From contig CANMFU010000003.1 in assembly GCA_947497295.1 (NCBI GenBank), positions 62,001 through 126,000 on the forward strand: 64,000 nucleotides of DNA, given 5' to 3'. Numbering within the stretch: the stretch's first letter is position 1; the number at the start of each line of letters is the position of its first letter. The DNA is from an uncultured Roseovarius sp. Its GTDB lineage: Bacteria; Pseudomonadota; Alphaproteobacteria; Rhodobacterales; Rhodobacteraceae. Positions 24,854 to 33,788 of this stretch are shown here, in pieces. The notes beneath the pieces were generated by a model. That model made no database searches and was not told the origin of the DNA. It saw only the letters and a list, made by a program, of their open reading frames with translations. The translations under genes and the position numbers were made by a program.

Positions 24854-25430
24854 CGCACCCTCACTGGCCTATGGCGCGCGGATCCCATCGCGCCCTTGCA
24901 ACGCAATTCGGCACCGATCGCGCGGACCTCATGCAGTGGGTGCTCACCACCGGCGATCCGCTTGCCGATCCGGTTGCGGCCCGCATTGCCGAAGACGATC
25001 AGGCCTTGGCAAACGCACTCGACCGGGGGCTGCGGAACGGGCTCGCCACGCTCGACGAGCCGGACCGCGAATTGGCCGCCTAGCTGGAGGATATCGAGCA
25101 GGCTGTCGCCGAGGTGGATGACGATCTTCTTGCCGATGGCGCGAGAGGTTTCTGGACGATGTCGCCCGCGGTTCACGTCATCTCGCTCAGCGTCGGATCG
25201 CTGATCCGTGTCTACGAGTCGCCCTCGATCGCTGCCGTCCTGTCGGGGACCGGTCGGCTTGTCGACGCGGCCGATGCACGCTTGCGCGAAACGGCGAAAT
25301 GGCTGGGCGAAGCGATGCTGCCCGGCGCATTGCGCCCCGGCGCGCCGGGCCATGTCGCGACGGTCGGGGTACGCATGCTGCACGCGAAAGTCCGGTATTC
25401 CATCCGCAAACCCAAGGCAAAATCCAGCCA
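24850..25430 (+). pseudogene. MpaB/latex-clearing-protein-like oxygenase (DUF2236), interrupted and truncated
   Basis: The frame reads MTHPHWPMARGSHRALATQFGT and continues into RGFWTMSPAVHVISLSVGSLIRVYESP, LRETAKWLGEAMLPGALRPG and GVRMLHAKVRY, all typical of the DUF2236/MpaB oxygenase family. A TAG at 25081-25083 (codon 78) interrupts it, and similarity stops near 25430, just before an IS3 remnant. The family is 300-400 residues, so about half is missing. The IS probably removed the 3' end; the stop may be later decay. Confidence 0.75.
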
Positions 25431-25464
25431 CTCTCGGCAGATTGCTGCGCAATCGCCTGCCGGG

Positions 25465-25785
25465 CTATGGATGGCACCAGACCATGAAGAACCGGATCGT
25501 GCTGGAAAACGACTACCTGCCCGGCGATCTCGAACGCCAGATCGGGGCCTTCGCCGATTACTACACCAACCAGCGCTACCACGAGAGCCTGAGCAACGTC
25601 ACACCCGCCGACGTCTACTTCGGCCGCGACAAAGCCATTCTCAGAGAAAGGAAAAGGATCAAGACGCAGACAATCCGCCACTGCCGCTTGCAACGTCAAA
25701 AACAAGTCGCATACTCAATCACACAAACGAGCCAGAGCCTCCAATGCTCAAACCGCTCTCATGTCCCGTTTTATATGACGACGGA
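25465..25785 (+). mobile_element. IS3-family transposase (OrfB) C-terminal remnant
   Basis: In the second frame, GWHQTMKNRIVLENDYLPGD, then FADYYTNQRYHESLSNVTPADVYFGR, match the end of an IS3-family rve integrase domain; Tyr-His-Glu-Ser and the TPADVYFGR motif are diagnostic. The DDE catalytic core and OrfA are missing. The right end is probably near 25785. It abuts the truncated MpaB gene, so the insertion or a deletion from it removed that gene's 3' part. Confidence 0.8.
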
Positions 25786-26070
25786 CAGGTAAGGCGCCAA
25801 CAACAGGTGCAACACATTTCGTTTGCAGCGGTTTCGGGCAACGAAATAAGGGGCTTCAGAATCCTTGGGGCACTATTCATCACGATGCTCAAGGTACGAA
25901 TCCCATATCCCAAATCTCGCGTAGCTTGCCCTCGTCGCTCCCGACCCGCTCCTGCCGTTCAGGTAAGCTTCCGATGCAGCAGGGCCGCGTGAGAGAAGAC
26001 TTACGTTACCGTGCGGTCATTTTATGTTAAGATGGTATCATTCAAACACTACTCGCTTTGGGAGTGTGCC

Positions 26071-26262
26071 ATGCAGACGTTCATTACCCTGTTCGCATTA
26101 GTGCTTTTAGCTATTGGTGGGCCAGACGAGGTTGCGACCTGCTCTATCACAAACGTACAAAGCGACCAGGTTCATTGCTGCAAGCTGCCCTCCGGGCAGA
26201 CCTGCTGCGCTGAGACGCTCGATGAGGACGGGAAGGTCGCGGGCTGCGGTTGCAGCCCATGA
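26071..26262 (+). CDS. Small secreted cysteine-rich protein, unknown function
   Basis: A 63-residue product with a hydrophobic N-terminal segment (MQTFITLFALVLLAIGG) that should act as a signal peptide, followed by a short mature part with eight cysteines (TCS, HCCK, TCC, GCGC). The paired cysteines suggest disulfides or metal binding in the periplasm. The ATG at 26071 is preferred because it begins at the signal peptide; the frame is open 20 codons upstream. Its stop overlaps the next ATG by four bases, coupling it to the 412-residue protein. Confidence 0.6.
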   Translation: MQTFITLFALVLLAIGGPDEVATCSITNVQSDQVHCCKLPSGQTCCAETLDEDGKVAGCGCSP

Positions 26263-27497
26263 CCGGCCTTCACGCGTCCCGCTCCGCCGTCTGCCTGCTG
26301 GCGGGCTTTGCCACGAGCCTGCTCTCTGGGCAAGCCACAGCGCAGAACATCAAAGACAAGTTCAACCTCATCCTAACGATCCGGGACCACTCTTTCCCAA
26401 ACGAACCCCGGTTTGAGACGCCCTACGTCCGGGTCTACGTGACCGACGATTCCAGTGAACCGCACGTAAGCGATTCCGACAACATTCTGACCCGAACCCC
26501 CCAGGGCGACTTCAACGGAAAGACCTATGTGTTCCGCGACGAGATCGGTGACGGAGACCAGATCCGCGCATACGCCCATATCTTGGTCTCGGCGCTCGAC
26601 AGCAAGGACGGGCAGGACTATTTCCCGGTCGATCCCCGCCCCCTTCGCACGCGGTTGCAGGCAGAGAATCTCGGCTCCGCGTTGGAACCCGAGGTCCGAC
26701 TCGACCGACGAGAGAAGCTGGCCGAGATCTACCGCGCTGAGCTGAACGGCATCCTGCGCAGCAGTCAATTGGACGATGCATCCTTCCGACAGGCTTGGGC
26801 GGCGGCGTTGAGCGCCATCGAATACGACCCACGGCTTGACAACTACCTGCTGGCCGTCCGCGTCATCCGCGCGAACCTCTCGGTCGCGGGCAGCACGCTG
26901 GTAGCGACGCCCTCAACACCCGACGACCTCATGGCTTTGGGCGGGTTCTCCGAGCTCTCGTTCGAGGATAGGTGGGCGGTCTACCTCGACCTGCTCGACA
27001 CCCTCTCGCAGGCGCCAGAACTCTCGCGGCGCTACGGCTCCGCCGGCACAGTGCGCGAAGCGGGCATCCAACTGGGCACCGAAATGCTGGATCACATCGA
27101 TTTCGCGGACTCGGATCAGACAGCCCTGTCCGTCGTAAAGGTCTACCAGATCCTCGCCACGCTCCACGCCGCATCCAACGACTGCTTTTCGGTGACTGAG
27201 AACGCGGCCGAGGCTCTGCGCAATGCCGAGGCCATCGAGATGTCGTGGGCGGTCCAGCGGCGGCTGTTCCTGGAATGGGGAGACTGCCTCGAACGTGTGT
27301 CCGCGTTCGGCGACGGGCGCAGCATTGAAGAGTTTGTGGCAGAGGCCTCGACCGACGACTTCGTGCAGGATCTCTGGAGCGCCTATCGGACCGCCGGGGC
27401 CCGAGTTGAAAGCCGCCTGCGCTTCGCCACCAGCGATGCCGACCGCCGTATCGCTGATCTTCTTATTATCGCTAACCGCATTGAAGAAGGGAATTGA
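26259..27497 (+). CDS. Exported protein of unknown function, 412 aa
   Basis: A signal peptide (residues 1-30, ending GQATAQN) precedes a mature part that starts with a beta-rich region (NLILTIRDHSFPNEPRFETPYVRVYVTDD) and continues as mostly alpha-helical sequence to the end. No catalytic motif or known family was recognised. Start overlaps the stop of the small cysteine-rich gene, and the next gene begins two bases after its stop. It is therefore the central member of a tight four-gene operon with a small membrane protein and a solute-binding-like protein. A periplasmic scaffold or sensor is possible but speculative. Confidence 0.7.
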   Translation: MTGLHASRSAVCLLAGFATSLLSGQATAQNIKDKFNLILTIRDHSFPNEPRFETPYVRVYVTDDSSEPHVSDSDNILTRTPQGDFNGKTYVFRDEIGDGDQIRAYAHILVSALDSKDGQDYFPVDPRPLRTRLQAENLGSALEPEVRLDRREKLAEIYRAELNGILRSSQLDDASFRQAWAAALSAIEYDPRLDNYLLAVRVIRANLSVAGSTLVATPSTPDDLMALGGFSELSFEDRWAVYLDLLDTLSQAPELSRRYGSAGTVREAGIQLGTEMLDHIDFADSDQTALSVVKVYQILATLHAASNDCFSVTENAAEALRNAEAIEMSWAVQRRLFLEWGDCLERVSAFGDGRSIEEFVAEASTDDFVQDLWSAYRTAGARVESRLRFATSDADRRIADLLIIANRIEEGN

Positions 27498-27499
27498 CC

Positions 27500-27787
27500 A
27501 TGAACACGCCTCCGCGCCGTCAACGAATCAAGGCTCGCAATATCGGGCTTGACCAGTCGACGAAGCGCTTCGTCGTCTATTCCACCGTAATCGTAAGCTC
27601 GATCATCGCGCTCTGCGTGATCTTCGTCGTCGCGCTCATGCCGATCTTCCGGTCCGGCTATACCATCCCCGATGTCCTCAAGAACTGGGGCGGACTGATT
27701 ATCGGTTTCTATTTTGGCTCCTTCATCACGCTATTGAAGGACTGGTCTCAAGAGAATGTCGATGCCTACCGTGACGATGAGGAATAG
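27500..27787 (+). CDS. Small inner-membrane protein, unknown function
   Basis: The 95-residue protein has a basic N terminus (TPPRRQRIKARN), one strong helix (FVVYSTVIVSSIIALCVIFVVALMPIF written in part) and a second, glycine-rich one (WGGLIIGFYFGSFITLL), then an acidic tail DAYRDDEE. The gap from the previous stop is two bases, and the following gene starts inside its 3' end. No family recognised. The topology allows it to anchor the exported partners encoded on either side. Confidence 0.7.
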   Translation: MNTPPRRQRIKARNIGLDQSTKRFVVYSTVIVSSIIALCVIFVVALMPIFRSGYTIPDVLKNWGGLIIGFYFGSFITLLKDWSQENVDAYRDDEE

Positions 27788-28595
27788 ACTGGCCACGCTG
27801 GTCCTGCTGGCCGCCGCGCCCGCGGGCGCGCAGGAGTTCGTGGTCCCCTTCGACCGCGATTACGAACCGCTGTCCTACATGTCCGAAGGCACGCCGATGG
27901 GCTTCGACATCGACCTCACCAAGGCCATCGCGACCGAGGCCGAGCTCGAGATCAGTTTCACCCCGGCGGATTTCTTCTCGATCCAGATGGGGGGATGGCC
28001 AGAGGATTGGGCTTTCGCCGTCGCCTCAATGTCCCGCAACCCCGCGCGGGAGGAGCGCTTCGACTTCATCGGACCCTATTACTACGACACCGTCGTGTTG
28101 GTCTCTGCCGACGACGGAGTGGACGGCTTTGCCCCGCCCGCGCCCGGCGCCCGGATCGGGGTCTGCCGGGGCTGCATTTATCGGGCCGCGATCTTGGGCG
28201 GATACGTGGAACTCGATCCCGGGTCCGACATGGCCGGCGACGAGGTCGAGATCATAGACTTCAGCACGGATACAGACGCTATCCAGCAGTTGCTAGTCAC
28301 CGATGACATCGGGGTCGACTATGCCGTGACCAGCGCCCACGTAGCCGAGCGCTTTCTCGACGCGGGCTTCCCGGTGGAAATCTCGAACTATCAACTCTTC
28401 GTCACGCCCGTCTGGATCGTGGTGCCCAAAGGACGGGATGAGATCCGCGCAGCGGTGAATTCAGCTTGGCTGTCCCTGCGCAACCAAGGAAAGGTCGAAC
28501 CGCTCTGGGACGCTCATCTGAAGCGGGACTACATCAACCCGATCACGATCCTGGATCTGAGCGGTGACGTAGACGGCGACGGTGATGGCGAATGA
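27756..28595 (+). CDS. Periplasmic solute-binding protein, family 3-like
   Basis: The protein has the fold of polar-amino-acid binding proteins: signal peptide (NRLATLVLLAAAPAGA), VPFDRDYEPLSYMSEGTPMGFDIDLTKAIA at the first strand pair, REERFDFIGPYYYDTVVLVS at the hinge and WLSLRNQGKVEPLWDAHLK near the end. No ABC permease or ATPase is nearby, so it may be a sensor or orphan receptor. Starts at 27756, 27762 or 27777 are possible; all overlap the preceding gene. The Asp/Gly-rich C-terminal tail (DVDGDGDGE) looks like a calcium-binding-type repeat. Confidence 0.8.
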   Translation: MSMPTVTMRNRLATLVLLAAAPAGAQEFVVPFDRDYEPLSYMSEGTPMGFDIDLTKAIATEAELEISFTPADFFSIQMGGWPEDWAFAVASMSRNPAREERFDFIGPYYYDTVVLVSADDGVDGFAPPAPGARIGVCRGCIYRAAILGGYVELDPGSDMAGDEVEIIDFSTDTDAIQQLLVTDDIGVDYAVTSAHVAERFLDAGFPVEISNYQLFVTPVWIVVPKGRDEIRAAVNSAWLSLRNQGKVEPLWDAHLKRDYINPITILDLSGDVDGDGDGE

Positions 28596-28699
28596 GCACC
28601 CGATTGCTCATTTTAACAGGCCTGCGAAGTCGATGAGGGACGCGAGCGTGCCACGCGGGTCGCTCGCAACTGCCGCCTGCGGCAGAGGCCGCGCCGCAG

Positions 28700-28960
28700 A
28701 GCTCTGCGAGCATATGCGTGGTTCTGTACGCATCTCGATGCATGGAGGGGACGCGTGGGGCCAAGCATGCGGCAGGCGCATGTCGGCGGCGAAAAGGTCT
28801 TCGTGGATTTTGTCGGCGGGTACGATCGACATTGTCGATCCCGACACCGGTGATCCGGCCCTTGCTAAACAATCTGAACACGCGGCTCATGCGCAATTAC
28901 GGGGCCAGCCGCGCCGATCTCCTTATGAGCCGGATACCTGCGATCGTAATGGTCTGACGC
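28700..28960 (+). mobile_element. IS21-family IstA remnant
   Basis: Pieces of an IS21 transposase appear in different frames: MRQAHVGGEKVFVDFVGG, then TIDIVDPDTGDPA one frame over, and LLNNLNTRLMRNYGASRADLL further on. The order is that of IstA, with frameshifts and an internal deletion. No IstB follows. With the IS3 remnant at 25465 it brackets the four-gene operon. Confidence 0.6.
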
Positions 28961-29141
28961 CCTAAAGGACGTTCCGCACGCAGCCATGCACGCTGCCGAC
29001 GGTATCCAGCATCGAGCAGGTGTCCCAGGTGATTACCGCAGCCCCCGGACCGGGTTCTGATACCGCACCGTCGTCGCCGTTCGCGCGAGCATCACAACCG
29101 GCTTGTTTTGGCGGCGCCCGCCTGGCGAATAGACGGGCTGG

Positions 29142-30344
29142 CTAGTCTGACATATGCGAGCCATCCAGCACCCGGCCCAGAACAAAATCGGCCGTCACCT
29201 CCTCACCGCACACCAGCATCGCGGCCAGTTCACCGCCCAATATCTGCGGGGCAATCACGACGTCGGGCTGAACAAGCCGGATACGGCTGAGATTCGCGGG
29301 ATCATTGACAGCACAGACCGTGCGGCCCTTTCCGCCAAGATCGCGCACAGCAAGGATTGCGAATGCGTTTTCGGCGTCTTCTTCAAACATTGCGAGAATT
29401 GCAATGGCTTTGTCGCAGCCCGCAGCCTGAAGGGTCTCCGCGTGACCTGCATCCCCGATGACGATGTCATCGTCGCCTGCCGGGTCGCTAGCGGGCGCAT
29501 CCCGCAAAACGCGTGTCACCGGCTGCCCGCGCGTTTGCAACTCCCTGTAGGTATTCTGCGCGAGGGCGGAATTTCCAAGAACGACGATGTGATTTTCCCG
29601 CTTCATCTGCTTCTCTTTCTGGTTTGTGATGCGCTCGACGCTTCTGCGGAGCAGTGGGGTGGCGATCGCGGTCAGCGATGTCGCGAAAACGGCAACGCCG
29701 AACACGATCAATGAGATGGTGAATATCCTGGCCTCAAGCGTCCGCGGGGTAATCTCGCCATATCCCACGGTGCTCATTGTCACCAACGAATAGTAGAACG
29801 CCGTAAAGAGGTCTTCGATCGGCGGATCGAAATCGGCGCCGAAATGATACGATCCATATGTGGCGTAGGAAAACAGCATGAAGATCGAACTGATCGAAAA
29901 CAGCGAACTGGCAGCCAGATTTGCGTGCCGGAAAGCCCCCGCCGAAACCGCCAGAACCATCGCCACCAGAATGAGGTAGGCGAACAATGCGGGTGGCCAT
30001 GCCTGTCCGGTAATGTAGCCGTCAATGACGGCTGTCACGATCAGGATCAAGGCCATGATCCACGCCACACGCGAGTGCGAGAGCAAACCGACCGAGACGA
30101 TCAAAAGGCCGACGCCGATAATGATCGGTGCCAGCAGGCGGGGCGCGATAGTGATCCTGCCATCCAGAAATTGCGTGTAGAGCGATGCCCAATCTGCGCC
30201 GATCGTGGCGTAGATCAGCCATGCCGCAGCAGAGAAAACCAACAGCGTGACGGGAACATGGGGAAACCAGACCGGGCCGCGCAATGTCTTGTAGATCCTG
30301 CGCGACTGGATGCGCAGCTGCGTGACGGGATGAAAGCTCAGCAT
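29142..30344 (-). CDS. kch: Potassium channel with TrkA-N domain (Kch-like)
   Basis: The 400-residue protein has several N-terminal helices, a pore loop with the K+ selectivity filter TVGYGEITPR and a cytosolic TrkA-N domain (HIVVLGNSALAQNTYREL, DAGHAETLQAAGC). Size and order match Escherichia coli Kch. It should conduct K+ across the inner membrane, gated by ligand or redox state through the TrkA-N domain. It lies alone between stretches with no clear genes. The ATG at 30344 fits the hydrophobic start. Confidence 0.88.
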   Translation of the reverse strand: MLSFHPVTQLRIQSRRIYKTLRGPVWFPHVPVTLLVFSAAAWLIYATIGADWASLYTQFLDGRITIAPRLLAPIIIGVGLLIVSVGLLSHSRVAWIMALILIVTAVIDGYITGQAWPPALFAYLILVAMVLAVSAGAFRHANLAASSLFSISSIFMLFSYATYGSYHFGADFDPPIEDLFTAFYYSLVTMSTVGYGEITPRTLEARIFTISLIVFGVAVFATSLTAIATPLLRRSVERITNQKEKQMKRENHIVVLGNSALAQNTYRELQTRGQPVTRVLRDAPASDPAGDDDIVIGDAGHAETLQAAGCDKAIAILAMFEEDAENAFAILAVRDLGGKGRTVCAVNDPANLSRIRLVQPDVVIAPQILGGELAAMLVCGEEVTADFVLGRVLDGSHMSD

Positions 30345-31594
30345 TTTGACAAGCCGTTTGTTTTGATCGTCAACGCGCGCATGGTACCTGCCTACAACAT
30401 CGGGCGTGTGGCCGCGACGATATTATCGCCAGATCCCACTTCTCCATGCCCATGCCGACCTCGACAGCGAGGTTGAAAATGATGGCTCAACCACAAAAAG
30501 CAACGCCAGATCTATCCATGTCCGTTCAGAACCCGTGTCCCACGGCGTCACCAGAAAGTCTTTCGCGTTCAAATGGCGGGAGTCCTAATGTGTCATGGAC
30601 GAACGTGCCGGATCGCATTTAGAACATCTGTGAAAGTGCCAAAAACGTCTGAAGTCGCTGCTGGGTCGTTTACTTGTATGGACAGTTGCGGCCGTTGCGC
30701 GCTGGTCGCTGCGCACACGTATCGCATCGCCGTTGCTCCTTCACATGGCTGCAGGCGCTCTGATGATACCCGTGATTCTGATCGAAATTTACCTTGTGCT
30801 TCATGTTGCGGGCCGAAGACGGCGGGCGTTGCCTGTCCTGGGCGGTACAGGCCTTGGCGATATCGGACTGGGCCGCGCGTCTCGCGATGGTGCCGAAAGC
30901 TCTCTGGCCAGCATCCTGCTCAGCGTCCGCAACCCTGATCGGACGGTCAACTGGATCTAGGGTGGCGCGCATCGGGGCATCGTGCGGAACCTGAGCATGC
31001 GCACCACGGTCCAGCTTGGTCGCCGGGCGAGCGGCCTTCCACCAAATGGTCCAACAGGTTCTTGTCGACGCTGATCGGTTAATATCTTTTCACAGCAGTA
31101 AGCTCGCGAAAGCACAAAATTCAGGATAGTCTCAAAGGTGGTGCCGCAAAGCGGTGAGGTCAAACCCTACAGGTCCACGCAACTTGGACCTCGACGCGAC
31201 CTGAAGTGCTACCAAGAGGAATTGAGCCGGTTAGCTGGCTAATCTTACCTATCCAACGGTTTCCAATCAGATTTTCCGGCTGGTAAAGCATGTGATCCAA
31301 AGCCTTGATACATCCCGTTTCCCGCTCAAGCCTCTCAGGCTGCCACTCTCCATTCTCGGGCACCATCACGCTGATCGTGCTGCATTTCAGGCGCTGCTAT
31401 CAATCGCCAACCACCGCGTGGCCCGCTGTTTCAAGCGGTTCAGACGGCTCCGCACCCTCTGAATCGTCGGCGGCGCTTCACGGCCTGACGCCTGCCACCC
31501 CCGGACAGTATCGCAGGCTTAAATGGGAAGCTTGGGATCAAAAGCGAACACTCAAGAGGGGTTTCTAGCCGCCAAGCCGAAAGCCAGGCACGGT
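30345..31594. other. Intergenic region with no supportable gene
   Basis: About 1.25 kb without an intact gene. Two stretches look like worn coding sequence: a hydrophobic run on the + strand near 30740-30830 (HMAAGALMIPVILIEIYLVL) and a basic one near 31280-31460 (LVKHVIQSLDTSRFPLKPL). Neither could be assigned to a family. No RNA gene or repeat was recognised. Confidence 0.5.
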
Positions 31595-32944
31595 TCAATC
31601 GCCGCTTAGTTTACTCCCAGAAGGCCTGGTAAAAATCACGTCGTTCAAGGATTGCTCAAGGATCGCAGTTTCTGCTCCGTGAAGGTCTTGCAGCATGCGC
31701 GACAATTCACCACAGGCCGAAGGTTTTTCAGAACATGGGCGGCTGGGTGGGTCAGGATTGTTCGTGCCTGAGCCGGAAACGCCCAACGACAGGTCCAGAT
31801 CCCGCGCCAGATCTGCGACCGTCGTGACGTGAAGGTCGCGCAAGAGCCCGATCCGCTCGTCTTCGGTGAGCAGGATGTACCCTGAAGCGTGCAAATTTTC
31901 AAAAAGCTCGTACCGCAGGTCAAGCGGGATCGCGTCCTGCAATTGCTCCTGCGACGCCGTCTCTCCGTTTCGGGCGTAGCGGGCAAGGATCGACAGGACA
32001 GCCACGGCCATCTCCAGTTTCAGGGCCGGGGACGGGGCCAATTCCTCATTGAGAAACGCGTCGCGTGTCTTCCACCATTCCGGCAATGAGGCGGCGAAAA
32101 CGGCCCCCAGAATGACGGCGCTCCAGGACAGGTAGAGCCAGAACAGAAAGATCGGCAGGATTGCCACCGCGCCGTAGATCGTCTCATAGGTCGACCCCCG
32201 CGCCAGGATACTATCGAAACCCCACCGAAGCACCTGAACGCCCAAACCCGCGATGACGCCACCGACGGCTGCATCGCGTAGCCGGACCGGCCGCGCCGGA
32301 ACGATCTTGAACAAAAGCATGAATGTCAGGGATTGCGCAATCAGCGCAAAGAACATGCCCAGCGTCGGAAGCGCTTTTTCGGTCTGTTCCAGCCCGACAC
32401 CGCTGCGTGCCCATTGCGTCAGCGTGGTGAACGTGCCGCTTGTCAGGACAAAGCTTGCCCCCAGCAGAAGCGGACCAAGCGTCAGGACTGTCCAGAAGGT
32501 CAGAACCCGAACGCCGATCGAGCGGGGCTTCTGAATCCGCCAGATCTGATTTAGCGTCGCCTCAATAGTCCACAGAAGCATGACGGCCGTTATCGCCAAC
32601 GCGATGATCCCAAGAACAGTGAGATTGGCCGCATTGCGCGAGAACTCGGCAAGATAGTTGCCGACCTCGGCCCCGAATTCGGGGACGAATATGTTGAAAA
32701 ACAACTCCTCCATCCGCTCTCTGGCCGGGTCGAATGTTGCGAACCCCGACAGGATGGCAAACGCGATCACCATGAGCGGAACAAGCGCCAAGAGGGTCGA
32801 AAATGTCAGCGCGCCGGCCAGAAGGGTCATCCCGTCGGCAATGAATCGCCGCGCCGCATAGGCGATCAAACTCGTCAAATCGACAAGGAGCCTTGGCACT
32901 TTTTCTGCTACTTGGCGTATTTTTCGCCGAACACGGTCAGTCAT
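31595..32944 (-). CDS. YihY/virulence factor BrkB family membrane protein
   Basis: The 449-residue protein has six transmembrane helices with the family signature: FIADGMTLLAGALTFSTLLALVPLMVIAF, ATLNQIWRIQ, and YGAVAILPIFLFWLYLSWSAVILGAVFAA. A cytosolic C-terminal region of about 150 residues follows, including a helical winged segment (YELFENLHASGYILLTEDERIGLL). The start at 32944 gives MTDRVRRKIRQV; the longer open frame upstream has no resemblance. Function is not established (it was once called RNase BN in error). Confidence 0.88.
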   Translation of the reverse strand: MTDRVRRKIRQVAEKVPRLLVDLTSLIAYAARRFIADGMTLLAGALTFSTLLALVPLMVIAFAILSGFATFDPARERMEELFFNIFVPEFGAEVGNYLAEFSRNAANLTVLGIIALAITAVMLLWTIEATLNQIWRIQKPRSIGVRVLTFWTVLTLGPLLLGASFVLTSGTFTTLTQWARSGVGLEQTEKALPTLGMFFALIAQSLTFMLLFKIVPARPVRLRDAAVGGVIAGLGVQVLRWGFDSILARGSTYETIYGAVAILPIFLFWLYLSWSAVILGAVFAASLPEWWKTRDAFLNEELAPSPALKLEMAVAVLSILARYARNGETASQEQLQDAIPLDLRYELFENLHASGYILLTEDERIGLLRDLHVTTVADLARDLDLSLGVSGSGTNNPDPPSRPCSEKPSACGELSRMLQDLHGAETAILEQSLNDVIFTRPSGSKLSGD

Positions 32945-33299
32945 CCGCAACACATAACAGAAAAGCGCGCGGCGGTAACACGATAGTATTGCCCCACAAG
33001 ACGTAGGAACGCCGACCTTTGAAGAGGCGCAAGCTTGATCAAGCGCGGCAATTGCTAGTCGATGCACGCCGGGGCAGTGGACATGTAGCGCCGCAAAACA
33101 CCCCATTCTGCCAGGCGTGTCATCCTTGCTGGCGTGGTCTCTGATCAGGGTTCTGTCACAACGTGATCGACCGGCACCAAACCTTGGTGGATGGACGTAT
33201 TTGGAAGCAGCGCAGCTGGTGGACAACATATTGGTCTGTGTCGTCTCATCTTGGACCTGTCCCGCTTTCGTGCGGCCCCAAATACTCGGCTAGGCCACT

Positions 33300-33420
33300 G
33301 CCCTTTCGAAGGCGCAAGCTTTGCCAGCCCAGTTCACAATAGCGGCGTCGCGCATTGCAGAGCACGTTTACATAGTCCAAAATGCCAACCTCAGCCTTGC
33401 GGCGGGTCTCCTCCGGGGTG
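33300..33420 (-). mobile_element. Possible IS3-family OrfB end, degenerate
   Basis: On the minus strand, ETRRKAEVGILDYVNVLCNA followed by RRRYCELGWQS resembles the ending of IS3 transposases (DYIE-FYN-RRRHS-LGY). Several key residues differ and only about 40 residues match, so this is a weak call. Confidence 0.3.
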
Positions 33421-33480
33421 AAAGTGCTGGTCCTCGACGTCATCATCGACCTCGGATCGAGCCTGTTCAGGAGCTCACCG

Positions 33481-33715
33481 TAGCATTTGGCGGGGCCGGC
33501 CCAATATCGAAGAAGCCATCGCGATCGGCCCGGAGGCGCCTGCCCTTGCGTGGCTGGGCATCTTCGGACCCGGGATCGCCAACGGCATGATCCCGGGCGG
33601 GCCGCAAGTCGGCATGGCGGCTTCAGAAATGACACGCATGCAGCCAACGTTTCCGCTTGCCTTCAGCGTCTGCCTCCTGATCGGTGCCGACGCGATTTAT
33701 ATCCTGCCGCGATAA
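33481..33715 (+). pseudogene. C-terminal remnant of an unidentified membrane protein
   Basis: One frame reads NIEEAIAIGPEAPALAWLGI, then FGPGIANGMIPGGPQVGMAA, and ends FPLAFSVCLLIGADAIYILPR before a TAA at 33713-33715. The regular hydrophobic pattern with Gly/Pro loops looks like a real transporter terminus, but no start or upstream part is present and the family was not identified. Confidence 0.35.
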
Positions 33716-33788
33716 AACAAGCTATCGACGTTGGCAAAACCCGAGCATGAGTGATCATGCCTGGTGAGATGCCGCATCCGGTCTGGTG

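Larger units (their letters stand above)
32945..33788. other. Intergenic region carrying gene debris
   Basis: About 840 bp without an intact gene. It contains a possible IS3-like fragment (33300-33420, minus) and the C-terminal end of an unidentified membrane protein (33481-33715, plus), listed separately. Nothing else was recognised. Confidence 0.5.
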
